This document shows positions 1 through 10,679 of a stretch of DNA of 64,000 nt, in pieces. The stretch is from Malaya genurostris (lineage: Eukaryota; Arthropoda; Insecta; Diptera; Culicidae), in the NCBI RefSeq assembly GCF_030247185.1, contig NC_080571.1, positions 8,491,001 to 8,555,000 on the forward strand, read 5' to 3'. Numbering within the stretch: the stretch's first letter is position 1; each line of letters opens with the position of its first letter. A program made the translations under genes and the position numbers. The notes under the pieces are model-generated. The model was not told the DNA's origin. It searched no databases and was given only the letters and a program-made list of their open reading frames with translations.

Positions 1-1967
1 AAAACCGTTTACGGCAGTGAAGAGGTTGCAAAGTAGATAGACCACCATCAGAAATCGTTTCCGGGATGGGGCGGCGAGGTCGGGCTCGGAATGGAAAGAC
101 AATATAACGAAAAACGCTTTTTATTAAAATTTTCCAGTAAATTATTCTCTTGCAGTCTATTAAATTTGGGAAATTTGGAAATTCTTTCCTCGGCACATAA
201 ACCCACTCACACACGTGGCTGGTGGTGATAGAAAGGGGTGGGTTTGATGCTGGAAGGAGGCTTCGAAATTCGACCAACCGGAAGAAAATAGAAACGTTCC
301 GATGATTGGAAATGGTTTTCAGAGAACAAAAATGTTATCATTATAAACGGTTATATTTTTGAAATTCGCTTAGAAATATGTAGAATATGAATGATATTTT
401 AGTAGAACTTTTGTCAAGTGACGCTTTCGCATCAGTCAATTCATGAAACACACACTGACACGCTTCGCGAAACGCGTCGATCTTTCCCAGCTATATCCTT
501 CTTTCAAAGTACCAAATTCATGGTTGAAAATTGAAATTATAATCAACACGAACGTGTTAATGGCCCCTCTCGAAGGGATGAATCAACCAATATCCCGTGC
601 CACCATCATCGAGCTGATAACGACAATCTTCGTCGTTGCTGATTCGACTGATTCGGTCGTCGGAGGGAGGTTCGTCAGGCGAAAGGCATTCGAAATGATA
701 AGCAATAATTTTTAATCGGTTTTAATTATGGTCTACATTTTGAAAATTTACTATCTCGCCACGTCGCTTCGACGTGCTTTCGTGGTTGTTATTGGAGATG
801 AAATTTTGAGTGATAAAATTTCCCGAGTTCGGATAACGTTTTTAACGATCCTGAGACTCATTCAACACCGGGGGGAGTGAATTTGATTAAGTTGATTTAC
901 AGGTTTATTGATTTTATAGAGCTGCCACCAACAGGTCGTTGCTTTCCTTGCTAATGGCAGTGAATCCAGCAGCTGAAAGCACCCCCATTAAGAAAAATGA
1001 TTCGACATCCTAGTCATAAAATAACGACGGAAGAAAAACCGCATCAACAATCGAGGGATGGCAAGAAGCTACAAAACTATCATAACAGTCATTATCATTC
1101 CTCGGAGCGCTTTGTTCCTTTTCTCGATCGGATCGGGTGCTGATGCATGCAATTGCACCTGCTTGTCCTTCGAAACCCACATTCTTGAGGTCCTTTTAAA
1201 TTTCCCAACGAGAGAACTTAGCGGTTTTGTGTCCACACATATTTATTACTCTACCTGTTTTTTTTTTTCTTCGCTTTTCTTAGTTCCGACAAGGGCAGAC
1301 AACAGACGCATGCAGGTCAGTACCTACTCCACGGCTGATCGAGTCCGACCACGTGCCCCAAAACAAAAATAAGAAAGAAAAAAAAAACAGCCGTTACGAA
1401 TTTCATTAGCGTCATTTTTTTCTGTCATTTTGCTTATTTTTTTCATTACAAACCACCAACACACACACACGTCTTACGTTCTCTCCGGATCAATAAGTAC
1501 AAGGTGACGTTGCGTTTCTGCAGGTGGATCCTGTTTTCGAGGGCACTTGATCAGTCCGATCCTGCCTGAACTTGGTGCTAGACTTCCGCCGCCGTTGGTG
1601 TGATGTTTCGAAGGTGATTAACGCTAATTGATTCAACGATTGATGGCTGTGGGGTCATGCACCATCGAGTTCGATAGTTGGGATATTATTCATAGTAGTG
1701 CGAGTTGCGAACAGTTGCGCTTCACTAAGGGGAAAGAACTTTCGAAGGCGCGATTTGATTTTTTAAATTATGAATTATGAAACAAATAATATAATTTAAG
1801 AAAATAGCGATAGACCAACCAAAGCGTTTCTTATTATTTAAAAAGGGCACGAGTATCGAAATATTTTAAAGTAAAGTATCAACTGATGGCAGAAGAGATT
1901 TACCACAATTAATCTTAAAATGTCTTTCTCTTCACATCGCTGTATTTTCTTCTCAACGCATTCAGTA
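1..1967. other. Anonymous non-coding stretch
   Basis: No recognisable gene, RNA or transposon end was found. Short open frames at 443-715 and 1058-1372 look like chance frames: no domain, no repeat copy elsewhere in the window and low-complexity stretches. Intronic or intergenic DNA is the simplest reading. Confidence 0.6.
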
Positions 1968-2144
1968 GGATAACAAAGGTATTTTGGCCCACTTTGTAAA
2001 AGTATACACCAAATGTTGGAATATCTTTGAAACCCCGCAATAGGTAATTTTATGTTATTAGCTTCAAGTTGATGCAACATGAGTTCAATAACATCGATTA
2101 AATCCATAAATATGTTAAGGTGGGCCAAAATACCTCTGTTACCC
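1968..2144. mobile_element. 177-bp MITE with 25-bp TIRs, TA duplication
   Basis: The left end (ggataacaaaggtattttgg, from 1968) and the reverse complement of the right end (gggtaacagaggtattttgg, ending at 2144) match over about 25 bp. Both ends are flanked by TA, as in Tc1/mariner-type insertions. The 125-bp interior has no coding capacity. The superfamily assignment rests only on the TA target and is tentative. Confidence 0.75.
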
Positions 2145-2633
2145 TAGTTGAGATACGGTTAAAAAATTTCTTGAAAGAAAAGAAAATTGCATAGAGATTT
2201 CGCCTACTAGGAATTCCCATTAAATTTAACAAGAAATTTTTTGACACTTGAGAAAGAAAAACATTTTTGCGAAAGAAATTCTGAAAGACAATTCTTTTAG
2301 TGTTAAAATTCAGCAAAATTATAAAAAAAAATATTACGTAGGAGCAATGAAGACATTATTTGTGAAATGTTATCTTAAAAAAAGTGGTGCCGCCGGCAAG
2401 AGAAAATTAAGCTGCTTTGTCACCATCGATTTTCGAGGGATGATAGCAATCATTTTGATATATTGGATGGAAACTTTTAGAAAATATTTCGAATACATAA
2501 ATACCTGGCTGAAAATCAACTGCTTGCTAGATGAATCCTCCAACGCGATTTCTCTTAAAGATGAACAATAAAACCGAATTATGACCAAGTTCTTACAACG
2601 GTGACATATCCTGGCTCAGAGGGGTCTCAGTGA
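2145..2633. other. Anonymous AT-rich spacer
   Basis: No element end or gene was recognised. Overlapping short frames on both strands (2248-2571 plus, 2370-2588 minus) are mirror shadows without recognisable domains. Confidence 0.5.
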
Positions 2634-2888
2634 CGTTTTTATCCACCTAGTCGTGTAATGATTCCTTTCTCATTTTCATTTTGTCCTGTATATTACAGCA
2701 GAAATTTCCCGATATACTACAATTTAAAAGTAGTTTTGAAGACGTCTATTCATTTGAGTTTAAGTTATTGAAAACCTATTCATGTGTGAAAAGTTCCATT
2801 TTATCACATTTGATTATTATTGTCGGTATTTCTGGAACCGAAAGCTGGATATCGGCATAGTGACATTTCGTTCATTTAAGCATACACC

Positions 2889-3168
2889 CAGGCCCGTACC
2901 CAGGATTTCGTTTCGGGAGGGGCCCAAAGATAAAAAATAATGCTACAGAAGATTGCTTATGTACCTAATTCTCGGTGTGCCTTTTACGGGTGTTTTTAGC
3001 AGACACTTTAATCTTTTTCACTGGAACTGTTAGTGTTTGACATTTCTTTACGTTTACTGTCTTGTTGTTTCTGTAACACATGTCCGAGACCTTCTAAATA
3101 ATTATATATCTGTTTTTAATTTCGGGAGGGGCCCGGGCCCCTCGGCCCCTCCTCTGGGTACGTGACTG
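2889..3168. mobile_element. 280-bp hAT-type MITE with 8-bp target duplication
   Basis: The ends caggcccgtacccagg and ctgggtacgtgactg are inverted repeats, each followed inward by a purine/pyrimidine GGGAGGGGCCC-type block. The insertion is flanked by an exact 8-bp duplication, catacacc (2881-2888 and 3169-3176), the length expected of hAT transposition. It is non-coding. A longer relative with the same ends lies at 34399-35284, and a truncated one on the minus strand at 44325-44925. Confidence 0.88.
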
Positions 3169-3606
3169 CATACACCAATATGACCTACAAATTTATCTAC
3201 AATTCTCTATGAAGATATGAATTTTGGACAAATAATGTACCGGTAGTCGGACTTGGATAAAATTCAGTAGATAGTCTCATATCAATGGTTTGTTTGGTTA
3301 CAGACTCTAATGGTCTGCAAGCTAGAGAAATTAACTAACCAATATAAAGAGGTAGCTTATGAACAAAATATTCCTGAAATTGTAATTTTTATACTAACCC
3401 CCTTACCTCCAGAACCAGGGATTTGATCCGAATGAAAATTGGGATATTCTTATGGCATCTTAAGAACTTCTATCTCCGAGAAAAGTGAGGGACATTATTT
3501 TCACATTTTTGGTAAATATCACCCTGTAATTCCTGAACCGGAAGTCGGATCCAAATGATATTCAAGAACTTTGTATGAGACTATAAGACCTTTAATTCGA
3601 ATCTAA

Positions 3607-3879
3607 TGTCGTTTTTCATTGATTCCACTCGCTCAGTGCCAGTGTTTTGCCCTGACAGCCGATCAATGAAACGGTTTTGTAAAGTTTGGTTTGCACGCAT
3701 GCTGCTCGGAAAAGAAAACGGGTGCAAAATAGTTGCCCGCGAATTGCCCCGAAAGTGCATTTTTTTTTCGTGCGATGCAAATCAATGAAACACAGTGCAC
3801 CTGTTTTGATTCCCCGACTGCACGAAAAGTGCACGAATCGAGCAAAACACTCCACGAGTGTTCTCAATGAAAAACGACA
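3607..3879. mobile_element. 273-bp PIF/Harbinger-type MITE, TAA duplication
   Basis: The ends tgtcgtttttcattga and tcaatgaaaaacgaca are perfect inverted repeats. The 3-bp TAA duplication is at 3604-3606 and 3880-3882. The uninterrupted host sequence, aatctaagtttgtgaaaatcg, exists in another family H copy (reverse strand near 20030), which confirms both edges. TWA target and length fit PIF/Harbinger MITEs. A second member is at 43730-43981. Confidence 0.87.
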
Positions 3880-4210
3880 TAAGTTTGTGAAAATCGGTTT
3901 AGTCATCTCCGAGAAAAGTGAGTGACATTATTTTCACATAATTGATGCATATCACCCTATAATTCAGAAACCGGCAATTAGATCCAAATGAAATTCAGGA
4001 ACTCTATATGGGACCATTAGACCTTTCATTCGAATCTAAATTAGTGAAAATAGATTCAGCTTACTCCGAGAAAAAGTGAGTGACATTATTCTCATAGTTT
4101 CGGTGCATTATTTTCACATTTTGGGTGCATATTACCCTGTAATTCCGGAACCGAAAGTCGGGTTGTGGAAATCAATTCAGCTTTCTCCGAGAAAAGTGAG
4201 TGACAATATT

Positions 4211-4284
4211 TGTCACACACATACATATACGCACACAGACGCGCGCGCGCGAACACACACACACACACGAACACACACACACAA
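4211..4284 (+). repeat. CA/CG-rich simple repeat inside family H
   Basis: A run of (CA)n with a short (CG)n core. Equivalent CA-rich stretches occupy the same relative position in the copies at about 7565-7610 and 18060-18110, so the run is part of the family H structure and not an independent microsatellite birth. Confidence 0.85.
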
Positions 4285-4355
4285 CTGAATCGAATGGTAT
4301 TCGACATTCGGCCTTCCCGGCCTCGGTTTAGAAATCAGTTTTTGCAGTGATTGTA

Positions 4356-5309
4356 CCTTAAGATCAAAAAAGAACCGGAATTTTTATTTTAAAATTCTCG
4401 CACTCGTCCAATCGGTAAACTTTTATTCTCTCAACGTTGGCAACACTTTTATACACATTCTGTCAAATTTTGACGCATATCGTACGATTAGTTTTTGTTT
4501 GGCGTCTATACAAAGAAGTTGAAAAATTTTCGTGTGGCGATTTTTATAATGGATGAAAATTTAGAACAACGTGCGTGCTTCAAATTTTGTGTTGCGAATG
4601 GATTTAAGTGTTCCGAAACGTTGAAAATGTTAGAAAAGGCCTTTGGTGAATCGTGTCTAGGAAAAATACAGGCATACGAGTGGTATAAACGCTTCAAAGG
4701 TGGTCGTACAAGCTTGGATCATGATGAGATCCCTGGCCGCCCAACAACATCTTTTACTGAAGAAAACATTGAATCGGCGAAGCAAATCGTGTTGCAAAAT
4801 CGTTCTGTACCGATTAGAGAGATTGCTGTGTTGTTGGGCATCTCTTATGGATCCGCCGAACACATTTTAACTGATGTTTTGGGTTTTAAATGCGTCGCTT
4901 CTCGGCTGGTGCCAAAACAGCTGAATTTCTTTCAAAAACAGCGTCGTGTTGATGTGGCCAAAGAGATGATTTCCAACGCAAATAGTGACCCCACATTCAT
5001 CGAATGCATCATAACTGGTGATGAGGTGTGGATCTATGAATATGACGTCGAAATCGCACAACAATCGACCGAATGGCGCTTCGAAGGGGAGCCGTTGTTC
5101 TAAATTTTAATCCATTATAAAAATCGCCACACGAAAATTTTTCAACTTCTTTGTATAGACGCCAAACAAAAACTAATCGTACGATATGCGTCAAAATTTG
5201 ACAGAATGTGTATAAAAGTATTGCCAACGTTGAGAGAATAAAAGTTTACCGATTGGACAAGCGCGGGAATTTTAAAATGAAAATTCCGATTCTTTTTTGA
5301 TCGTGAGGT
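4356..5309 (+). mobile_element. 954-bp mariner relic with 217-bp inverted arms
   Basis: The element lies between TA dinucleotides at 4354-4355 and 5310-5311. The ends are ccttaagatcaaaaaagaac and, reversed, cctcacgatcaaaaaagaat. The inverted repeat is far longer than a normal mariner TIR: about 217 bp, with 4356-4572 matching the reverse complement of 5093-5309. The right arm therefore contains an antisense copy of the transposase start codon and first codons. It is nested in family H. A partial relative lies at 19688-19974 on the minus strand. Confidence 0.87.
4549..5103 (+). pseudogene. Truncated mariner-family transposase
   Basis: This frame of 184 residues begins at MDENLEQRACFKFCVANGFK and resembles the N-terminal two thirds of mariner transposases, which cut and paste DNA at TA sites and are usually about 345 residues. 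The N-terminal helix-turn-helix region spans about residues 5-110, including YEWYKRFKGGR and a GRPTT linker. A second helix-turn-helix follows (VPIREIAVLLGIS). The catalytic domain begins with TGDEVWIYEYD, which holds the first catalytic Asp (about residue 158). The second and third Asp are absent. The frame ends in PLF-stop because it runs into the inverted copy of its own 5' end. The more upstream ATG at 4495 lies in the terminal repeat; I chose 4549 by comparison with the family start. The product cannot be catalytically active. Confidence 0.85.
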
Positions 5310-5333
5310 ATAGCCTTTCTACATAAGAAAGGC

Positions 5334-5832
5334 AAAAAACATCATTTTTGCAATTTTTTTTCAGATCGATCGTTCAACAAAATAAAATCAAACGTTTTGC
5401 GTAATACAAAGCATCATTAGGACATCATTTTATAATTCTTTCTTGGAAAAATATTGAGATATAGGTCGGTTTTGAGGACGCTTCTTAAAAATCATGATTT
5501 GCGGTGTCCACGGTATCTCACCGCAGACTAAGCAGAAGTCAACAAGTCAAAACAGCATAGATAGAGTAGATGCTTATCTAGACCCCAAAGTTTCTGTTTG
5601 ATTTTTTTTCTGGATTAAAAATGCCTTACTCTTCACTATACGGTGCCGGGTGTCAATTGAAAGTTTCAAAAATAGCCGCGTAATTTTTTTCCGTCATAAT
5701 TTTGAACGTTAATTACTCAGTCATTTGTTGATGGATCGATATAATTTAACAACCAATCGATTCGGAAACTTTTAACTTAAACATGTATGGCAACGTCGTT
5801 TCAGTATTTTAATAGTATACTATTGAAAAAAC
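5334..5832 (-). repeat. Inverted copy of the 15555-16015 segment
   Basis: Read on the minus strand, this stretch matches 15555-16015. Shared landmarks are the caaatcatgatttttaagaa block, the tgttcgaatgatg-type block and the aacgttgccat/tatcgattggtt block near 5790. It abuts family H copy 2 here, while the counterpart precedes family H copy 3 in the opposite orientation. It is non-coding and probably an old composite of MITE pieces. Confidence 0.7.
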
Positions 5833-7728
5833 GTGTTTAATCCACCTAGCAGTGAGATGATACCTATTTTTATCAATCCGCATGTGTTTTTTGCATGAAT
5901 ATTCTTCGGTGTTTAAGTTTTCATGACATTATTTTAATGACCCTCGTTTTTAGCGACAATTTGAGATTTTAATCACTCATTACTCTGTAATGTCGAAACT
6001 GCAAATCGGATCGAATTTGAATCTAGAAGTGTGATAATCGATTAAAGATGCCATGATATGTAAGTTCCACTTTAGAGTTTACGGTAATTTAAGGTACTTC
6101 CAGAGCCTGTATTCAGGAACCAGCATAACCCAAACCGATTCGTATGGCCATATGACGAATAAATTACAACAGTTTTGAGTCCAACTTTGAAGCTTTTCGG
6201 GATTGTCATCTTCTATATCGGTTTGAATTTTAAAAATTCATCATCATGTAATTCGAGAACCGGAAGTCATAATTGGATAAAATAATTAATTTTTGTATAT
6301 AAGTTTGTTTTAATTAAAATTTTTGTTTCTGAAATTTGATTAGGCTTTTTTGAGAAAACGATTGAGCTTTGAGAAACGATTTTATACTGGAACCGGAATT
6401 CTAAAAGCGGTATGGCCGAAGTCAGATAAATTCACCTGAGTAGCTGTACACTTTACATTTGTTTCAAAACATTTGAAAATCAGTTAAGACATCTTTGAGA
6501 GATCATAGCACGAATTAAATTTTTAGGTGCCTTCTGATCGACAACTGAATACCACTAAAACTGAAAAAAGTTAATTTTTTTATCGACTATCCAAATCTGC
6601 TAACCCGATAAACCTGATTAAATTATGTGGAATAAACATTTTTATACAATCCCCGAAACCGGAAGTTGGATCTGACTGAAAAGCAAGATGTTTTATAGAA
6701 CTTTGAAACTTTTCATTTGAATCTTAGATGATTCTTAGATTTCATTTGCATCTTAGATCGGTTCAGCCATCTTCAAGAAAAATGAGTTACACAATTTTGA
6801 TTTCGTTTCACATATCATCCTGTAGTTCCGAAACCAGAGGTCGGAACCAAACATAATGCAGGAACTTTGTTTGGGAGCATACGAATTTTCGTATGAATCT
6901 GAATTTGTAGGAAAGAAATTTTCCGAGAAAATTAATTGAAGTTATTTGTCACACACGCATTTGCTGATCTCGACGAACTGATTCGAATGGTATATGGATG
7001 TTATGTTGTTCCAGCATTTATTGCTGTAAGTAGTTTAAAACAAAACAATTAAAAAAAATTCTGCCATCATCTGGTTTATATATGTCATATTCGAACGATT
7101 ATGTTGCCAAAAACGAGCCGTGCCAAAATCGGTCCGAGGCTAAATGTCATGAAAAAGAATGTTGTACACAATCCTTTTGGTTCTTAGAAACAATTGTATG
7201 TAACAGTATAAAAAATCGTGTTTTCCGTTGCTCCCAAGCATTTCTTTGTCATACAGCGCTCAAAACTCCTACTGCTGGAATAGGGGGAAAAGTCGCTTAC
7301 AGAAAAATTTCGATATCTCCGTTAAAAATGGACGGATTTTAACAATCTATGGCTTGTTGGATAGGTATTACCGTGCGGAATCTAAGTCTGAAAACATACT
7401 GTCAAAAAACTGAAAATTTTGACATAAAACTTTGTATAACTCAAAAAGTAAACATCCGATCTCAAAACCATTCAATAGCGTTTTGGGTGACGGGGAGACC
7501 TTTCATTTGCGACTAGTTTGATGAAAATCGATCCAGCCATCTCTGAGATCTCGACCTCTTAGTTGACAACACACATACGGACACACACACATACACACAC
7601 ACACAGACATTTGCTCAGTTCGTCGAGCTGAATCGATTGGTATATGTCATTCGGCCCTCCGGGCCTCGGAAAAATTTTCGAAAGTTTGAGCGAATTCTAT
7701 ACCTATTTTTTATATATATAAAAATAGG
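5833..7728 (+). repeat. Family H modular repeat, copy 2 (about 1.9 kb)
   Basis: It begins gtttaatccacctagcagtg and ends in the palindrome cctatttttatatatataaaaatagg. It is closely similar, in the same orientation, to copy 3 (16344-18221) along its whole length. It contains the modules listed for copy 1, a CA-rich stretch at 7565-7610 and the tgctcagttcgtcgagctga block. The small frames at 7082-7342 and 7228-7413 are not conserved as frames in copy 3 and are unlikely to code. Confidence 0.82.
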
Positions 7729-8326
7729 TAAAAATGGTTAGAATCGACCTATGTTTGATATCCACCAATCCCAGTTGACCAAATTGACGTCATTTTCTTG
7801 TTCGGCACAGGAGGCTTTACGTCATGCATAAAAACTATATGCATAGAGGAATCTATAAATATACTAGCTGACCCGTCGAACTTCGTCTCGCCCAAAAAAT
7901 ATTTGTTCAAATTTATGTTTTCGGACAGCTGAATTGTCAAACGACTAACTGGTTAACGTTTCTCTTCATTATTTTTCTGATTACTTAACCTACAATCAAC
8001 GGAATTTGACACACATTCGCTTTAGCTCAAAACGAAATATCACCAAAAATTTATGTGAAAATGTAAAATACTTCTGTTAAGCAAATTTGAGCAAATGCAC
8101 AGATTGTCATCTCATCCTTTGAGTCAATGCACTGAACAGAGATCCCTCTCTAATGGTTTCGACATAAAGAATAAAAAAGCTCACTAACCAGAATTTCGTA
8201 TTGATAAACTAAACACAATAATGAAGAGTTTCGCTTCTAGAGTTGTTCATTCGGTAGAGTAGGATATATTTACAATTTGTATTTGGCCGAAGTAACCAAA
8301 TGCTCGTAAAACAAGATTTAGCTTAA

Positions 8327-8923
8327 GGGACGGGTAGGGCCTAACATTTTTGGAAGATCATTTATTATTTACTTTGCATTTTCTCATAGTAAAACATTTC
8401 ATGAATATTCTGTGAAATTTTCAAGCCTATCGGAACAAAACTCAGCAAGTTATGCACCTTTATCTTTGCTTATTTCATACTGCGAAGAAGTGAGAGTTCG
8501 GCGCACAGGTCCATGATTTCTGCTTCGATTGACCTAAAAACATTCTTAAAATGTTTCATTGTAACAAATTATAAAAGAAAAATCATGATTTTTGGAAAAT
8601 GTTAGTCCCTACGGCATCCCTAGAGTAATAAATTGTTTCCTTCGATTTTATAGACATAAAACTTGAAACGCGTTTTTCTCGAAAGCAGGTTTTGAAAATT
8701 CGTGTCCATCGTCATTCAAAAACTACTGAACCATTTTTTTCAAATTTTACACATACTTTCTACATATAAAACACCAGAATAGTTTTCCACGAAAAAATTA
8801 CAAAATGTTGTTCGAATGATATTTTTTATCATGCAAAACATTTGAATTTATTTTGTTGCACGATAATTCTGAAACAAACTCTCAACAATAATGTTTTTTT
8901 GCATCATTTAGATCCTACCCCCC
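8327..8923. mobile_element. 597-bp piggyBac-type MITE, TTAA duplication
   Basis: It is flanked by TTAA at 8323-8326 and 8924-8927. The ends gggacgggtaggg and, reversed, ggggggtaggatc form imperfect inverted repeats. The copy at 53395-55318 provides the empty site: there, the sequence runs uninterrupted through a single TTAA (ggcttaagaagc on the reverse strand). A TTAA target is the signature of piggyBac-type insertion. It is non-coding. A second, rearranged copy starts at 15120. Confidence 0.85.
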
Positions 8924-9764
8924 TTAAGCAGCAAGCTTCTGAATAGTCCGTTTTTAAGGAATACTTGAATGTTCACCCGACGCAACAGAAAAAAACTTTG
9001 AAGCAGTTCTTTGTACAGATTTTATGCAGCGAGAGAATTTTCTCAGAGCTTGTTCTGTATGTTCAAGTTGCCATAAAGTGCTATGCGTACTTTAGAGCTT
9101 CAATAAAATGGATACTTTTCAGGTACTTCGGAATTTTCAATTGCTTAGAGAGACTACGCTAAAATTTTAATTTGATATTATACCAAAAGAAAAACGCAAG
9201 GAAAATTTCTTGGTGTGAGCTTAGCGCTTCTACAGTGCAATGTTTTTATTGATTGATTCAAAAATTTTCTGATTTATTAAACTCGCGCCCGCGATGACCA
9301 TTGGACTGGTAAATGACATCAGATCATTTTCTCCTGCCAACAGTGGTCTTCTAGAACAGTCATATGCATTCCGTCATTGAGTCATTTAGCAAGCAATAAT
9401 TTAGATACCCAATTAAGCAGTGAAGAACCACATGAATCAAGTTTTCACACGCACACAACTCGTTGCGCGCCAAAAGATTCTTTCAACGATCTAGTATTCT
9501 TTCCTTCGACGGCCAAGCACTTATGCAACTCGTTGCGCGCCAAACATCAATCGTAGATCAAGCAATCATTGGCGACTTTTTCAACGGAAAATTCCATTCT
9601 CCATAAAAAAAAAATTTATGCATTTTTCCCACTTTTCCGGTGGATTTCCCTAATTTTTTTATGTACGAACCCGGCGGGGGTATAATCTGATCATACAGAA
9701 AAAGGAATCGTGTAAATCCGTCCATCCGTTCTTAAGTGATGCGATTACAAAGAATGATCTCTGC

Positions 9765-9922
<158 letters not shown>

Positions 9923-9931
9923 TATATAGAT

Positions 9932-10418
9932 GTCCGAATACATTTCTGCTTTAGTTTACCCATGGCTTATCTTGATTCTCCGGTAACTAGCAGGACAACT
10001 TAGAATTATCAGCGATAGATTGTTCGAACCTAATTCGAAGCGCTTGTATCTCTGTGATTTATTAATAAATTTTCCTCATTTAACTTGATTCTGAAAAGTT
10101 TAAAAATGTTTTGAATTGTCAACGGGTAGTTTGCATACTCAAATCTCCGTTTACATACGAACAACACGGTGGCGCGCAAATAAATACAGTATAAAGTTTT
10201 GTTATGTGTTATGATGATAATCATAGATAATTATTTTTAATTAAATGTGGCTAAATACAAAGAACTAATAGGATCTGAGAATTACCTCAAACCCTATTAT
10301 TAAACCAAACAATAATCGTGTAACCGAATTGAACAGTTAGAAATTGATTTAGTCTTATAAAGCATAATATTTTGGTATAATCTTGCTTCCAAGAATCTTA
10401 TAGACGGGATCCAGACTA
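9932..10418. other. Anonymous AT-rich spacer
   Basis: No gene, RNA or repeat end was recognised in these roughly 490 bases. Confidence 0.5.
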
Positions 10419-10679
10419 AAGCTTGCTTCATTTAGAATTGGAACAAACTTTTGCTCATATTGTGGCGCTCCTGGTGGACGGATTTGGAAGTTCTTGGCGC
10501 CCACGTGTCGGGAATTTGTCAGCTTCATGTAAGATTTTTGATATTCCGCAAATCGACTTTCTTAAAAGTATGAAGAAAACGCTACATTTGTATAAAAAAA
10601 GATCTTGAATTGAATAATAAATAACTGAAATACAGGCTGTCTTTCTTGTGTTTGTTCAAATTCTATCTGAAGCAAGCTT
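10419..10679. mobile_element. 261-bp MITE with about 32-bp TIRs, TA duplication
   Basis: The left end aagcttgcttcatttagaat and the reversed right end aagcttgcttcagatagaat match with few differences for about 32 bp, continuing through gaacaaac. TA flanks both sides (10417-10418, 10680-10681), which suggests a Tc1/mariner-type MITE. The interior frame 10423-10608 is unlikely to be coding. Confidence 0.82.

Larger units (their letters stand above)
2634..5333 (+). repeat. Family H modular repeat, copy 1, with three nested insertions
   Basis: It starts with the block atccacctagtcgtgtaatg and ends near a small hairpin, gcctttctacataagaaaggc-like, at 5313-5333. The body consists of imperfect modules that repeat 'ccctgtaattc..gaaccggaagtcgg', 'gaactttgtatgggacc', 'gtgaaaatcggttcagccat' and 'tccgagaaaagtgagtga'. 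Then come a CA-rich stretch and a tcgaatggtattcgacattc block. Three insertions are nested: 2889-3168, 3607-3879 and 4356-5309. No protein is encoded. I could not assign a superfamily. Confidence 0.75.
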
